From a bacterium (lineage in GTDB: Bacteria > Bacillota > Clostridia > Lachnospirales > Lachnospiraceae), in NCBI GenBank assembly GCA_030535455.1, contig JAUNJY010000010.1:15176-79175 (forward strand): a stretch of 64,000 nucleotides of DNA, given 5' to 3'. How positions within the stretch are numbered: position 1 is the first letter of the stretch; the number at the start of each line of letters is the position of its first letter. The notes under the pieces were generated by a model. That model did not search any database and was not told the DNA's origin. It was given only the letters and a program-made list of their open reading frames with translations. Shown here one piece after another: positions 15,676-24,003 of the stretch. Position numbers and translations under genes: made by a program.

Positions 15676-17192
15676 TGGCAATGAAAAATCTTAAAATATA
15701 TTTTACTTCTGACGTCCATGGATACCTTTATCCGACAACATATGGAGACCATGAAGAAAAGAACATGGGACTATTCAAATGTTCCAATCAGTTTAAAAAA
15801 GACGGCAATACGTTAATTATTGATGGCGGAGATATGCTCCAGGGGTCTGCCTTTGCAAGTTATTGTAAAGACAGCGTAAAGTCTCCGGAGCCAATTGCAA
15901 AGGCAATGAATGATGCTGGATACGATTTTGTAACTCTTGGAAACCATGATTTTAATTATGGAATGGAATATCAAGAAAAGTATTTAAGTGCATTAGATGC
16001 AACCTGTATTTGTGAAAATCTGCTTGATAAAGAGACGAAAGAACCATTATATCCTTATGTGATCAAGGAAATGGAAAATGGACTGAAAGTCGGCGTTGTC
16101 GGCATCGTTACGGATTACGTCAATGTATGGGAGAAGAAAGAAAATATCCAAGAGGTAACTATTTCAGATCCATTTACAGCGGCAAGACAGGCACTTAAAG
16201 AGTTAAAGGGACAGGTGGACCTTACGATTGGTGTATATCATGGCGGATTTGAACGTGACCTTAATGATGGAAGAGTCTTAACAGACTCCACTGAAAATGT
16301 GGCTTATAAAATCTGTGAGGAATTAGACTTTGATCTTCTTCTTACAGGACATCAGCACATTCCAATGGCTGGTCAATGGGTAAATGACACGTATATCGTT
16401 CAGACACCAGAGAAGGCAGCTCAGTTTGTAGAACTTAATGTAGAGCGTACAAATGAGGAAGTGGCTGTGACATCAAGACTTTGTGATGCACAAGGAGAAA
16501 TCACCTCTTTAGCATGGATTGAACTAATGGTATTAGAATCAAAGGTACAAGTATGGCTAGATCAGACAGCAGGTGTCTTAGACCAGCCTCTTCTTCCTAA
16601 GAGCAAGATTGATATGGCAGTAAACGGTACGCCAATTGTAGATTTTGTAAACCAGATCCAATTTGCCTGCTCAGATGCTCAGATCTCCGTAACCAGCCTT
16701 GCAAATGACATTAACGGCTTTACAAAAGAAGTGACTGTCCGTGATATTATTGCAACGTATCCATATCCAAATACCTTAGTCGTATTTGAGATGACAGGAG
16801 CAAGCTTAAAGAAGGCAATGGAACGAAGTGCAGAGTATTTTACAAAGGACGAACAAGGCCAGACTGTAATTTCTGAAACATTCCTAATGCCAAAAGTAGA
16901 ACATTACAACTATGACTTCTATGCAGGTGTACATTATGTAATTGATGTGACTAGACCAGTAGGAGACCGTGTGACTGAGCTTTCCTATAAAGGAAAATCG
17001 GTTGAACAGGATGATCTATTTACGGTATGTGTAAATAATTATCGTGCAAGCGGCGCCGGTGGTTACGATGTATATAAGGACTGTAAGGTGATACGTGAAA
17101 TTAATACAGAGACAGTAGAAATGATTCTTTCCTACTTTAGTCAGCATGAAGTAGTAGAAGTAAAGAGCTATTGTGATTTTGTAGTAAAATAG
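15675..17192 (+). CDS. 5'-nucleotidase / metallophosphoesterase of UshA family, cytoplasmic
   Basis: The 505-residue enzyme has the two UshA-family domains: an N-terminal metallophosphoesterase (about 1-280) with SDVHGYLYP, DGGDMLQGS, LGNHDFNYG, YHGGFERD and TGHQHIP, which hold the dimetal ligands, and a C-terminal nucleotide-binding domain (about 315-500) with VNGTPIVDFVNQ and GGYDVY. It begins directly with LKIYFTSDVHG and has no signal peptide, unlike secreted UshA, so it should work in the cytoplasm. One-base overlap with the permease implies that it processes the imported compound, perhaps releasing phosphate from an ester (inference). A strong terminator follows. Confidence 0.85.
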   Translation: MAMKNLKIYFTSDVHGYLYPTTYGDHEEKNMGLFKCSNQFKKDGNTLIIDGGDMLQGSAFASYCKDSVKSPEPIAKAMNDAGYDFVTLGNHDFNYGMEYQEKYLSALDATCICENLLDKETKEPLYPYVIKEMENGLKVGVVGIVTDYVNVWEKKENIQEVTISDPFTAARQALKELKGQVDLTIGVYHGGFERDLNDGRVLTDSTENVAYKICEELDFDLLLTGHQHIPMAGQWVNDTYIVQTPEKAAQFVELNVERTNEEVAVTSRLCDAQGEITSLAWIELMVLESKVQVWLDQTAGVLDQPLLPKSKIDMAVNGTPIVDFVNQIQFACSDAQISVTSLANDINGFTKEVTVRDIIATYPYPNTLVVFEMTGASLKKAMERSAEYFTKDEQGQTVISETFLMPKVEHYNYDFYAGVHYVIDVTRPVGDRVTELSYKGKSVEQDDLFTVCVNNYRASGAGGYDVYKDCKVIREINTETVEMILSYFSQHEVVEVKSYCDFVVK

Positions 17193-17218
17193 AATAGCGG
17201 GGAAATCCCCTTATAAGA

Positions 17219-17251
17219 AAGAGCTAGATATATTCAATATATCTAGCTCTT
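17219..17251 (+). terminator. Rho-independent terminator of the phn-type operon
   Basis: AAGAGCTAGATATATT (17219-17234) and AATATATCTAGCTCTT (17236-17251) form a perfect 16-bp stem with a single-base loop between, followed by TCGC rather than a T-run. It may instead act as a bidirectional barrier. Confidence 0.7.
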
Positions 17252-17277
17252 TCGCTTGTCTACAGTCTGAAAGGGCT

Positions 17278-17321
17278 AGAAATATATCATATTACTAATA
17301 GAAATATATCATATTACTAAT
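17278..17321 (+). repeat. Perfect 22-bp tandem duplication
   Basis: The unit beginning AGAAATATATCATATTACTA and ending AT occurs twice head to tail (17278-17299, 17300-17321), 38 bases before the CAT-like gene. Adjacent to it, TTGTCTACAGTCTGA (17256-17270) is the exact inverse complement of 35856-35870. The duplication could double an AT-rich regulatory site. Confidence 0.8.
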
Positions 17322-17359
17322 AGGAAGAGTGTAAATATAGTTACTAAGGGGGGAATAGG

Positions 17360-17986
17360 ATGGAAAGATATCGTATTATAGATTTGGAACACTGGGAAAG
17401 AAAGCAACACTACTGGATTTTTAAAGACTATGTTAATCCACGATATGATATTAGCTTTGAACTAGATATTACAACATTCTTAAAGAAAGTAAGAGACAAT
17501 GGCTGGTCGTTTACATTGGCAATGATACATTCCATAGCAGTATGTGCAAATCAGATCGAGGAATTTCGATACCGCTTTGAAGAAGGGCAACCAGTGGTAT
17601 ATGATATATTAAAACTATCTTTTACATATCTTAATCAAGAGACAAGGCTTTTAAAGAATATCGTGATAGACATGAAGGACGATATGGAAGAATTCAATCA
17701 ATACGGATTAGAAGCCATTGCTAGACAGAAGGCGTATTTTACAGGGCCAGTGGGAAATGACTGTTATCAGTTCTCATCGATTCCTTGGATCTCATTTACC
17801 CATATTTCGCATACAGTTTCAGGAAAGAAGGATTTTGCAGTTCCTATGTTTGACTGGGGAAAGTACTACAAGTTGGGTGAGCGGGTGATGTTGCCGTTTT
17901 CTATGGAGGTACACCATTCCTTTGTGGACGGGATTCATATTGGTCAATTTGCTGAGTTGTTACAAGAGCAGTTTCTGCAGTTATAG
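17360..17986 (+). CDS. Chloramphenicol acetyltransferase-like acyltransferase
   Basis: The 208-residue product matches type A CAT in length and layout: N-terminal YVNPRYDISFELDIT, central FTHISHT and the catalytic motif VHHSFVDGIHIGQF (HHxxxDG, catalytic His about residue 186). CATs are trimers that acetylate chloramphenicol with acetyl-CoA, but many chromosomal homologues in clostridia have other acceptors, so resistance should not be assumed. An AAGGGGGG ribosome binding site precedes the ATG. Monocistronic. Confidence 0.8.
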   Translation: MERYRIIDLEHWERKQHYWIFKDYVNPRYDISFELDITTFLKKVRDNGWSFTLAMIHSIAVCANQIEEFRYRFEEGQPVVYDILKLSFTYLNQETRLLKNIVIDMKDDMEEFNQYGLEAIARQKAYFTGPVGNDCYQFSSIPWISFTHISHTVSGKKDFAVPMFDWGKYYKLGERVMLPFSMEVHHSFVDGIHIGQFAELLQEQFLQL

Positions 17987-18149
17987 GACAATAGCACAAT
18001 CTAAATTAGCAGAAATTATACTTTTTTTTATTAAATTTGTATGTAAAATTAAAAAATTGAATAAATCACCATAGTCAGTTACTCAGAAATGTTATATAAT
18101 ATCGAAATGTATGATAATTTGTAAACAAAAAAGTTTATCGGAGGATTTT

Positions 18150-19508
18150 ATGAATATAATTATTGTTGGCTGTGGTAAAGTGGGATGCACATTAGCAGAA
18201 CAACTTAGTCAGGAAGGCCATGATATTTCGGTAATTGACATTAATGAGCAATTAGTAGAAGACATTTCTTGTAGTTTTGATGCTATGGGGGTAGCTGGAA
18301 ATGGTGCAAGCTATAGTACGCAAATGGAAGCGGGAATAGAGAAGGCACATTTGCTAATTGCAGTGACAGGTTCTGATGAACTTAACTTACTTTGCTGTTT
18401 AATTGCCCGTAAGGCTGGTAACTGTAAGACAATCGCCAGAGTACGTAATCCAATTTACAACGAAGAAGTAGGATTTATTAAGGGAGAGCTTGGTTTATCC
18501 ATGATTATAAATCCAGAATATGAAACAGCATGTGAGATTTCACGTCTGCTTCGTTTCCCATCTGCAATCGATATCAATTTATTTAATAAAGGTCGAGTAG
18601 AATTACTTAACTTTAAAGTTGAAGAATCATCTGTGCTTCACGACATGAAAATCAAAGAAATTCATAGCAAGTTAAAATGTGATATCCTAGTCTGCGTCAT
18701 TGAACGTGGAGAAGAAGTAATTATTCCAAACGGAGAATTTATTATTAAGGAACATGACATTGTGTCTGTAATTGCTTCTCATAAAAAAGCAACAGAGTTC
18801 TTTGTGAAAATCGGAGTGGTAAATAATCCAGTTAAGGATACCATGCTAATCGGTGGTGGAGATATTTCTTACTACTTATCACAACAGCTTCTTAAGAATG
18901 GAATTAACGTTAAAATCGTTGAAGAAAATAGAAAACGCTGCGAGGAATTGACAGAGCTCCTTCCTAAGGCAATGATCATCCATGGTGATGGAACAGATAA
19001 GGAACTGTTAATGGAAGAAGGAATTACCGAAACAGAATCCTTTGCCTCTTTAACAGGAATTGATGAGGAAAATGTTTTATTATCCTTATATGCACGAAGC
19101 AAGACACGTGGAAAAATCATTACAAAAGTGAATCGAATTAAATTTGACGAGGTAATCGACAGCTTAAACTTAGGCAGTATTGTTTATCCAAAATACATTA
19201 CATCTCAATACATTCTTCAGTATGTACGAGCAATGAATAATTCCATTGGAAGTAATGTAGAGACACTATATAAGATCAAGAAGGATAAAGCGGAAGCATT
19301 GGAATTCTGTGTAAATGAAGGGTCTAAATTAATAGGTGTTTCTTTAGAAAAATTAGATTTAAAACCAAACTTAATCATCTGTTCAATTTACAGAAATGGT
19401 GAGATTATTACTCCAAAGGGACAAGACTGTATTCAAAAGGGTGATCACGTTGTTGTAGTAACTACCAATATGAGATTACACGACTTAAGTGATATACTAA
19501 GGAGCTAA
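18150..19508 (+). CDS. trkA: Trk potassium uptake regulatory subunit
   Basis: The 452-residue protein has two tandem RCK units: NAD-binding Rossmann folds at NIIIVGCGKVG (residue 1) and TMLIGGGDISYYL (about 230), each followed by a TrkA-C domain (about 140-215 and 370-450). It forms the cytoplasmic gating ring on TrkH. The ATG at 18150 follows GGAGGATTTT; an upstream in-frame ATG lacks a ribosome binding site. A TATAAT at 18095-18100 probably serves the promoter. trkH follows 6 bases later. Confidence 0.9.
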   Translation: MNIIIVGCGKVGCTLAEQLSQEGHDISVIDINEQLVEDISCSFDAMGVAGNGASYSTQMEAGIEKAHLLIAVTGSDELNLLCCLIARKAGNCKTIARVRNPIYNEEVGFIKGELGLSMIINPEYETACEISRLLRFPSAIDINLFNKGRVELLNFKVEESSVLHDMKIKEIHSKLKCDILVCVIERGEEVIIPNGEFIIKEHDIVSVIASHKKATEFFVKIGVVNNPVKDTMLIGGGDISYYLSQQLLKNGINVKIVEENRKRCEELTELLPKAMIIHGDGTDKELLMEEGITETESFASLTGIDEENVLLSLYARSKTRGKIITKVNRIKFDEVIDSLNLGSIVYPKYITSQYILQYVRAMNNSIGSNVETLYKIKKDKAEALEFCVNEGSKLIGVSLEKLDLKPNLIICSIYRNGEIITPKGQDCIQKGDHVVVVTTNMRLHDLSDILRS

Positions 19509-19514
19509 AGAAAA

Positions 19515-20957
19515 ATGAATTTTGGATTTATAAGATATATTTTAGGATGGATACTTAACTTTCAGGGAGCATTTCTATTAGCACCTTGCATCGTATCCAT
19601 AATCTATAAAGAGAAGAGCGGATATGCCTTTATCATCGCTTCTTTAATCAGTTTTACAGCTGGGGCATTATGCACATGGAAGAAGCCGAAGAATAAGTCG
19701 TTTTATGCGAAAGAAGGATTTGTAAGCGTTGCACTTGGATGGATTGTACTTAGTATTTCAGGAGCATTGCCATTTTTAATAAGTGGCGAGATTCCTAATG
19801 TATTTGATGCATTGTTTGAAACGATTTCCGGTTATACCACAACAGGGGCAACCATCCTTTCTGATGTAGAGGCTATGTCAAAGACAGTCTTGTTCTGGCG
19901 CAGCTTTACTCACTGGATTGGTGGTATGGGTATCTTAGTATTTGTACTTTGTATCCTTCCTCTTGCAGGCGGTAACAATATGCATTTGATGCGTGCAGAA
20001 AGTCCGGGGCCTAGCGTAGGGAAGCTGGTACCTCGTGTAAAATCAACGGCAATGATCCTATATGGTATTTATACATTTTTAACTGTATTGGAGTGCATTT
20101 TATTATTAATTGGCGGAATGGGCGCATTTGATGCAATCACTACATCCTTTGCAACTGCTGGTACTGGTGGTTTTGGTATCCGTAATTCCAGTATGGCTGA
20201 ATACAATATGTTTATTCAAAATGTAGTAGCTGTATTTATGGTACTGTTCGGTGTAAACTTTACGATCTACTTCTTAATCTTAGTTCGTAAGCCAAAGCAA
20301 GTATTTAAGAGTGAAGAGCTTAAAGCATACTTTGGGATCATACTGGTTGCCACTTTAGTTATCGGATTTAATATCAGAGATTCCTTCTCATCCATCTGGG
20401 TTGCCCTTCAGCAGGCATTCTTCCAAGTTGGAACGATCATAACAACCACAGGATTTGCTACAACGGACTTTAACTTATGGCCGACATTGTCTAAATCTAT
20501 TATTGTATTGCTTATGTTCATTGGCGCTTGTGCAGGAAGTACAGGTGGTGGTATTAAAGTATCGAGAATTGTAATTGCATTCAAGAATGTTAAAAATGAG
20601 ATTGCATCCTTTATTCATCCAAAGAGCGTGCAGATCATTCGTCTAGAAGGCAAGAAGGTAGGAAATGACGTAGTACGCTCAGTGAATACGTATCTTGTGT
20701 TATACGCAGTTCTATTTGTAGTTTCCGTACTTTGTATCTCCTTAGAGAATTACAGCTTTGAGACAAGCTTTACGTCAGTTGCGGCTACGTTAAATAATAT
20801 TGGACCAGGTCTTGACGGAGTTGGACCAATGGAGAACTTCGGGAAGTTTAACCCATTCTCCAAAGTGGTATTTATGTTTGACATGCTGGCAGGGCGATTA
20901 GAGTTAATTCCAATGGTAATTTTATTCTCACCATGTACTTGGAAAAAAAGCAAATAA
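19515..20957 (+). CDS. trkH: Trk/Ktr potassium transporter membrane subunit
   Basis: The 480-residue membrane protein contains the four P-loop selectivity motifs of the SKT family, seen as SGYTTTGAT, FATAGTGGFG, TTTGFATTDF and the last NNIGPGLDGVGP. About ten membrane spans, with a lengthy conserved SFTHWIGGMGILVFVLCILP. It is the K+ channel-like pore paired with TrkA directly upstream (6-base gap). Terminator after the gene. Confidence 0.9.
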   Translation: MNFGFIRYILGWILNFQGAFLLAPCIVSIIYKEKSGYAFIIASLISFTAGALCTWKKPKNKSFYAKEGFVSVALGWIVLSISGALPFLISGEIPNVFDALFETISGYTTTGATILSDVEAMSKTVLFWRSFTHWIGGMGILVFVLCILPLAGGNNMHLMRAESPGPSVGKLVPRVKSTAMILYGIYTFLTVLECILLLIGGMGAFDAITTSFATAGTGGFGIRNSSMAEYNMFIQNVVAVFMVLFGVNFTIYFLILVRKPKQVFKSEELKAYFGIILVATLVIGFNIRDSFSSIWVALQQAFFQVGTIITTTGFATTDFNLWPTLSKSIIVLLMFIGACAGSTGGGIKVSRIVIAFKNVKNEIASFIHPKSVQIIRLEGKKVGNDVVRSVNTYLVLYAVLFVVSVLCISLENYSFETSFTSVAATLNNIGPGLDGVGPMENFGKFNPFSKVVFMFDMLAGRLELIPMVILFSPCTWKKSK

Positions 20958-20964
20958 ATAATAC

Positions 20965-21010
20965 AAAAAAGCAAGAGAGCAAGAGAGCATTTATGCTCCT
21001 TGCTTTTTTT
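20965..21010 (+). terminator. Rho-independent terminator of trkAH
   Basis: AAAAAAGCAAG and an inner AGAGCAT pair with ATGCTC and CTTGCTTTTTTT. The 5' arm holds a GCAAGAGA direct duplication that gives alternative registers. Confidence 0.85.
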
Positions 21011-21143
21011 GATACTTTTTTACAAAAAGCAAGCTTGACAAGGAGGATGGATTTATATATAATTAAGTAAAATTTAATTGTATACAATTTAATTTACGAA
21101 GAATAAATAAATTAGGGAAACAAAAGATAGGGAGAAACAAAGG

Positions 21144-21698
21144 ATGAGTATTTATGATTACAGCTATGTAGGGATTGCAGGGGAAGAGAAAAAGTTAGAG
21201 GAATACAAAGGGAAGGTCATGCTGATTGTGAATATTGCCAGTAAGTGTGGATTTACACCTCAGCTTGATGATTTAGAAGAACTTTATAAGAAATATAGTC
21301 AAGATGGACTTGAAATTATAGGATTTCCTTGTAACCAGTTTGCGTTACAGTCACCAGGAACGAATCAGGAGATGCATGAATTCTGTAAGAGAAATTACGG
21401 GGTAACATTCTCACTTTCACAAAAAGTGGACGTACTTGGAGAAAGCCAGCATCCACTCTATGCTTATTTGACTAAAGAATGTGGATTTGAAGGGTTTGAT
21501 GCTGAAAACAGTAATGAAAGATTATTACGTTCTATCATTGAAAATGAAATGCCTGAAAATATTCTTGGAGATACTGTAAAGTGGAACTTTACAAAATTTT
21601 TAGTAGATGGTTCAGGAAATGTAATCAAGCGTTATGAGTCTTTTGTAGAACCAATGGACATGGAAAAAGATATAAAGAGAGCAATCTTATATAAATAA
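21144..21698 (+). CDS. Glutathione peroxidase-family thiol peroxidase
   Basis: The 184-residue protein has the three GPx signatures: NIASKCGFTPQ with peroxidatic Cys (residue 35, Cys not selenocysteine), GFPCNQFALQSPG (resolving Cys and Gln) and WNFTKFLVDG. Cys-type bacterial GPx usually takes electrons from thioredoxin. It reduces hydrogen peroxide or lipid peroxides in the cytoplasm. GGGAGAAA ribosome binding site; single gene ending in a strong terminator. Confidence 0.9.
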   Translation: MSIYDYSYVGIAGEEKKLEEYKGKVMLIVNIASKCGFTPQLDDLEELYKKYSQDGLEIIGFPCNQFALQSPGTNQEMHEFCKRNYGVTFSLSQKVDVLGESQHPLYAYLTKECGFEGFDAENSNERLLRSIIENEMPENILGDTVKWNFTKFLVDGSGNVIKRYESFVEPMDMEKDIKRAILYK

Positions 21699-21732
21699 AA
21701 AAACCGGAGCTGTGGATGGCTCCGGTTTTTTA
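21697..21732 (+). terminator. Bidirectional terminator between gpx and the nitroreductase remnant
   Basis: AAAAAAACCGGAGC (21697-21710) pairs with GCTCCGGTTTTTT (to 21732) with A and T runs on both sides, so it can end transcription from both strands. Confidence 0.9.
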
Positions 21733-21733
21733 T

Positions 21734-21858
21734 TTATAACCAGCTTACTGTAGCTTCTTTTCGTGGAGTCGTTCTTTTGTAAGTCACGTCAGGATAGCCA
21801 ACTACAACGCAGGAAACAAGTGGAGTTCCCTCCTTAGTGAATGTTAGTTGTTTTTCTT
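21734..21858 (-). pseudogene. Remnant of the 3' end of a second nitroreductase gene
   Basis: In a different frame from the intact nitroreductase, the minus strand reads QLTFTKEGTPLVSCVVVGYP, then DVTYKRTTPRKEATVSWL and stop (TAA at 21736-21734). This closely matches the C-terminus of the ferredoxin-nitroreductase at 60991 (CLVIGHPSVTYKRTVPRKQA and so on; about 15 of 24 residues identical). It has no start and joins the intact gene within an A-rich tract, so it is the stump of a gene replaced or fused by the present one. Confidence 0.65.
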
Positions 21859-22668
21859 TCTCCAAGATACGATATAAGTGTAATTGGAATTGTTTTGCAC
21901 ATCGAAAGGTTCTTCCTCTGTAAATACACCATCCAATCCTAGTTCTTTTGCAGTCAGATCAAAGTGGCAGAGTGCAATTCCTAAATCAATTCGTGAAAGA
22001 TTCTTTGTACTGGCAAGATAAAAATGAACCGTATCACCGATGCGTAAGGCTCTCCAAGGCTGCTTATTAATTGCCGAAGGTGCCAGTCTGACCATTTCAA
22101 GTGGTTGTGAAAACTCACCGGAGCGTTCCAGTGTAAGAGGAGTGGCAAACGTATTTTCAAAAAATATTTCTGAGAAGTCTTTTCTAACATTGCTGCTCTT
22201 TGAGAATACAGAGCTAATCAAAGTCTTCTTGCTACTTTCATATCCAACTGGTGATACTACGGGTAATACCTGGTCCTTAGTAAGGTTTACAGCTTTTGAA
22301 AAGTTGGATTTTTGGAATGTGCCACCAAGCCATACAGTGCCTAATCCAAGAGAAGTACAATAAAGAATTACTTTTTCTAGGCTATATCCTAATGCCATAA
22401 GAGCATTTTCTCCTTTATCACAAGAAGCTACAAGGAATTGGCTTGCTCCTTTAATTACACCATAAGTACCAAGTTTGACAGATTCCCCTTCTTTTGAAGT
22501 TCCAACAAGTTTGATTGTAACTTTTTTATGAAAAGGATTTTCAGTAGTTTCAATATAGTCATTGATTTTTTTGATCAATTCATCTGACAATGGAGTGTCA
22601 TGATAGTTTCGCACAGAATGACGGGCCTGTATTGTTTCGCGTATGGAGTGGTTAACGGTTGTATCCAT
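21844..22668 (-). CDS. Nitroreductase-family flavoprotein (TM1586-like)
   Basis: The 274-residue flavoprotein starts with SIRETIQARHSVRNYHDTPL, the FMN-phosphate binding R-x-S-x-R motif of nitroreductases, and includes EKVILYCTSLGLGTVWLGGTF and LAPSAINKQPWRAL, the second FMN-contact block. Members reduce nitro compounds or quinones with NAD(P)H. A GGAGG-like ribosome binding site precedes the ATG. It is divergent from a LysR regulator, with a dyad between them, so the LysR protein probably controls it. Confidence 0.85.
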   Translation of the reverse strand: MDTTVNHSIRETIQARHSVRNYHDTPLSDELIKKINDYIETTENPFHKKVTIKLVGTSKEGESVKLGTYGVIKGASQFLVASCDKGENALMALGYSLEKVILYCTSLGLGTVWLGGTFQKSNFSKAVNLTKDQVLPVVSPVGYESSKKTLISSVFSKSSNVRKDFSEIFFENTFATPLTLERSGEFSQPLEMVRLAPSAINKQPWRALRIGDTVHFYLASTKNLSRIDLGIALCHFDLTAKELGLDGVFTEEEPFDVQNNSNYTYIVSWRKKNN

Positions 22669-22724
22669 AGTAAGTCCTCCTTAAATTTGTTTAAGTGTTG
22701 TATACATAAAAATTATAATTTATA

Positions 22725-22747
22725 ATATTGTAGAAAATTAACAATAT
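22725..22747 (+). promoter_or_regulatory. LysR-type dyad in the divergent nitroreductase/lysR region
   Basis: ATATTGT (22725-22731) and ACAATAT (22741-22747) with a 9-base spacer fit the LysR-box form of an AT-rich T-N11-A dyad. It sits 57 bases from the nitroreductase start. Confidence 0.5.
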
Positions 22748-22862
22748 AAAAGAGTGTATTGATTATACCACTAAATAGTAAAAAGAGTCTATTGGTATAT
22801 AATTATAAATGTATAACTAAAAGTTAAGTATGATACACTGTTTCATCTGTAGAGGAGATAAC

Positions 22863-23759
22863 ATGAATTTACAACAGCTAGAGTATTTTAAAGTGATTGC
22901 AGGGACAAAGACAATCACGGCAGCATCTAATAAATTATCAATAAGTCAGCCGGCCCTTAGCAAGGCTATTTCCAAATTGGAAGAAGAACTAGGGGTAGCT
23001 TTATTTGAGAGAGATGGAAGGACTATAAAAATCACAAATTACGGAGAGGTATTTTTAAAATATGCGGAGACAGCGCTGGATGATATTGCTCGAGGAATTG
23101 AAAAGATTGAGGAAATGAAACAACAGAAGAATTTAGATATCTGCATTGCGGCAACCAACTGTATTGGGGTGACCTATATACCATTTCTTATTAGTGAATT
23201 TCTAACCAAGCATGGCTATGCAAAATTTAATTTTAAGACAGCAAGCCCAGAAGAATTATGTCTGGAATTAAAGAATAAGAGTATACAAGTGGCATTTCTA
23301 GATCAACAGGAGGAAGCAGCAAAGTACCCGGAACTTCAGACTGTGCTGGTAAAGAAAGAGGAGTATGTACTGATTGTCTCAAAAAATCATTCTTTAGCAA
23401 ATCGAGAAGAGGTGGAATTAAGCGAATTAAAGGAAGAATACTTTATTGCTTATGATCATAAGAACCATCAGGAAAAAATATCATATCAGGAGTTGTTTGG
23501 ATATACTCCAAAAGTATCCGTACAGCCAAGTGAAATTACAATGTTAGCAGGCTTGGTTGCAGCAGGTGCAGGAATTGCCATTGTACTCAATACCCCTTTG
23601 ATCAATACAAATAAAATATCCATTATAAAAATTAAAGATGATATTGGATATAAGAGTATTTACATGGCATGGAATAAGGAGGTTGAGCTGACAAAATACT
23701 CAAAGGTATTTCAGGATTATGTAATGAGCTTAGAAACCACAAACTCATACTCATACTAA
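22863..23759 (+). CDS. LysR-family transcriptional regulator
   Basis: The 298-residue protein starts MNLQQLEYFKVIAGTKTITA with the typical LysR winged HTH (about 1-60, SNKLSISQPALSKAISKLEE) and a periplasmic-binding-like effector domain (about 90-295). The ATG at 22863 follows AGAGGAGATAAC; the ATG at 22830 lacks a ribosome binding site. Divergent from the nitroreductase gene and 240 bases before the flavin reductase lipoprotein; either may be its target. Confidence 0.85.
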   Translation: MNLQQLEYFKVIAGTKTITAASNKLSISQPALSKAISKLEEELGVALFERDGRTIKITNYGEVFLKYAETALDDIARGIEKIEEMKQQKNLDICIAATNCIGVTYIPFLISEFLTKHGYAKFNFKTASPEELCLELKNKSIQVAFLDQQEEAAKYPELQTVLVKKEEYVLIVSKNHSLANREEVELSELKEEYFIAYDHKNHQEKISYQELFGYTPKVSVQPSEITMLAGLVAAGAGIAIVLNTPLINTNKISIIKIKDDIGYKSIYMAWNKEVELTKYSKVFQDYVMSLETTNSYSY

Positions 23760-23912
23760 TTTGTATTTATAAAGTGTTAAAAACAAAACAAGTAATAGTT
23801 GGTAAAAACATAGAAAGAAAACTTAATTACTCAAAAAACACATTATAATAAGAAGAAATGTATATACAATTCTGTAATTTGGTGGAAAGTAAAGGTAAAA
23901 AAGGTAATATAA

Positions 23913-23941
23913 TTGACTATTATTTAACTATGTGCTACTGT
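23913..23941 (+). promoter_or_regulatory. Candidate promoter of the flavin reductase lipoprotein gene
   Basis: TTGACT (23913-23918), 17-base spacer, TACTGT (23936-23941), 62 bases before the ATG. Confidence 0.5.
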
Positions 23942-24003
23942 ATTCCTTGTCAGAACGTTAAAAAAATAACGGACATGATGAAAGAACGGGGACGAGGTAA
24001 CGT

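Noticed and set aside
17360..17986. Calling the CAT-like gene a chloramphenicol resistance gene
   Set aside because: The HHxxxDG motif is kept, but many chromosomal homologues have other substrates and there is no mobile context.
21144..21698. Selenocysteine glutathione peroxidase
   Set aside because: The active-site codon is TGT for Cys, not TGA, and no SECIS-like hairpin is needed.
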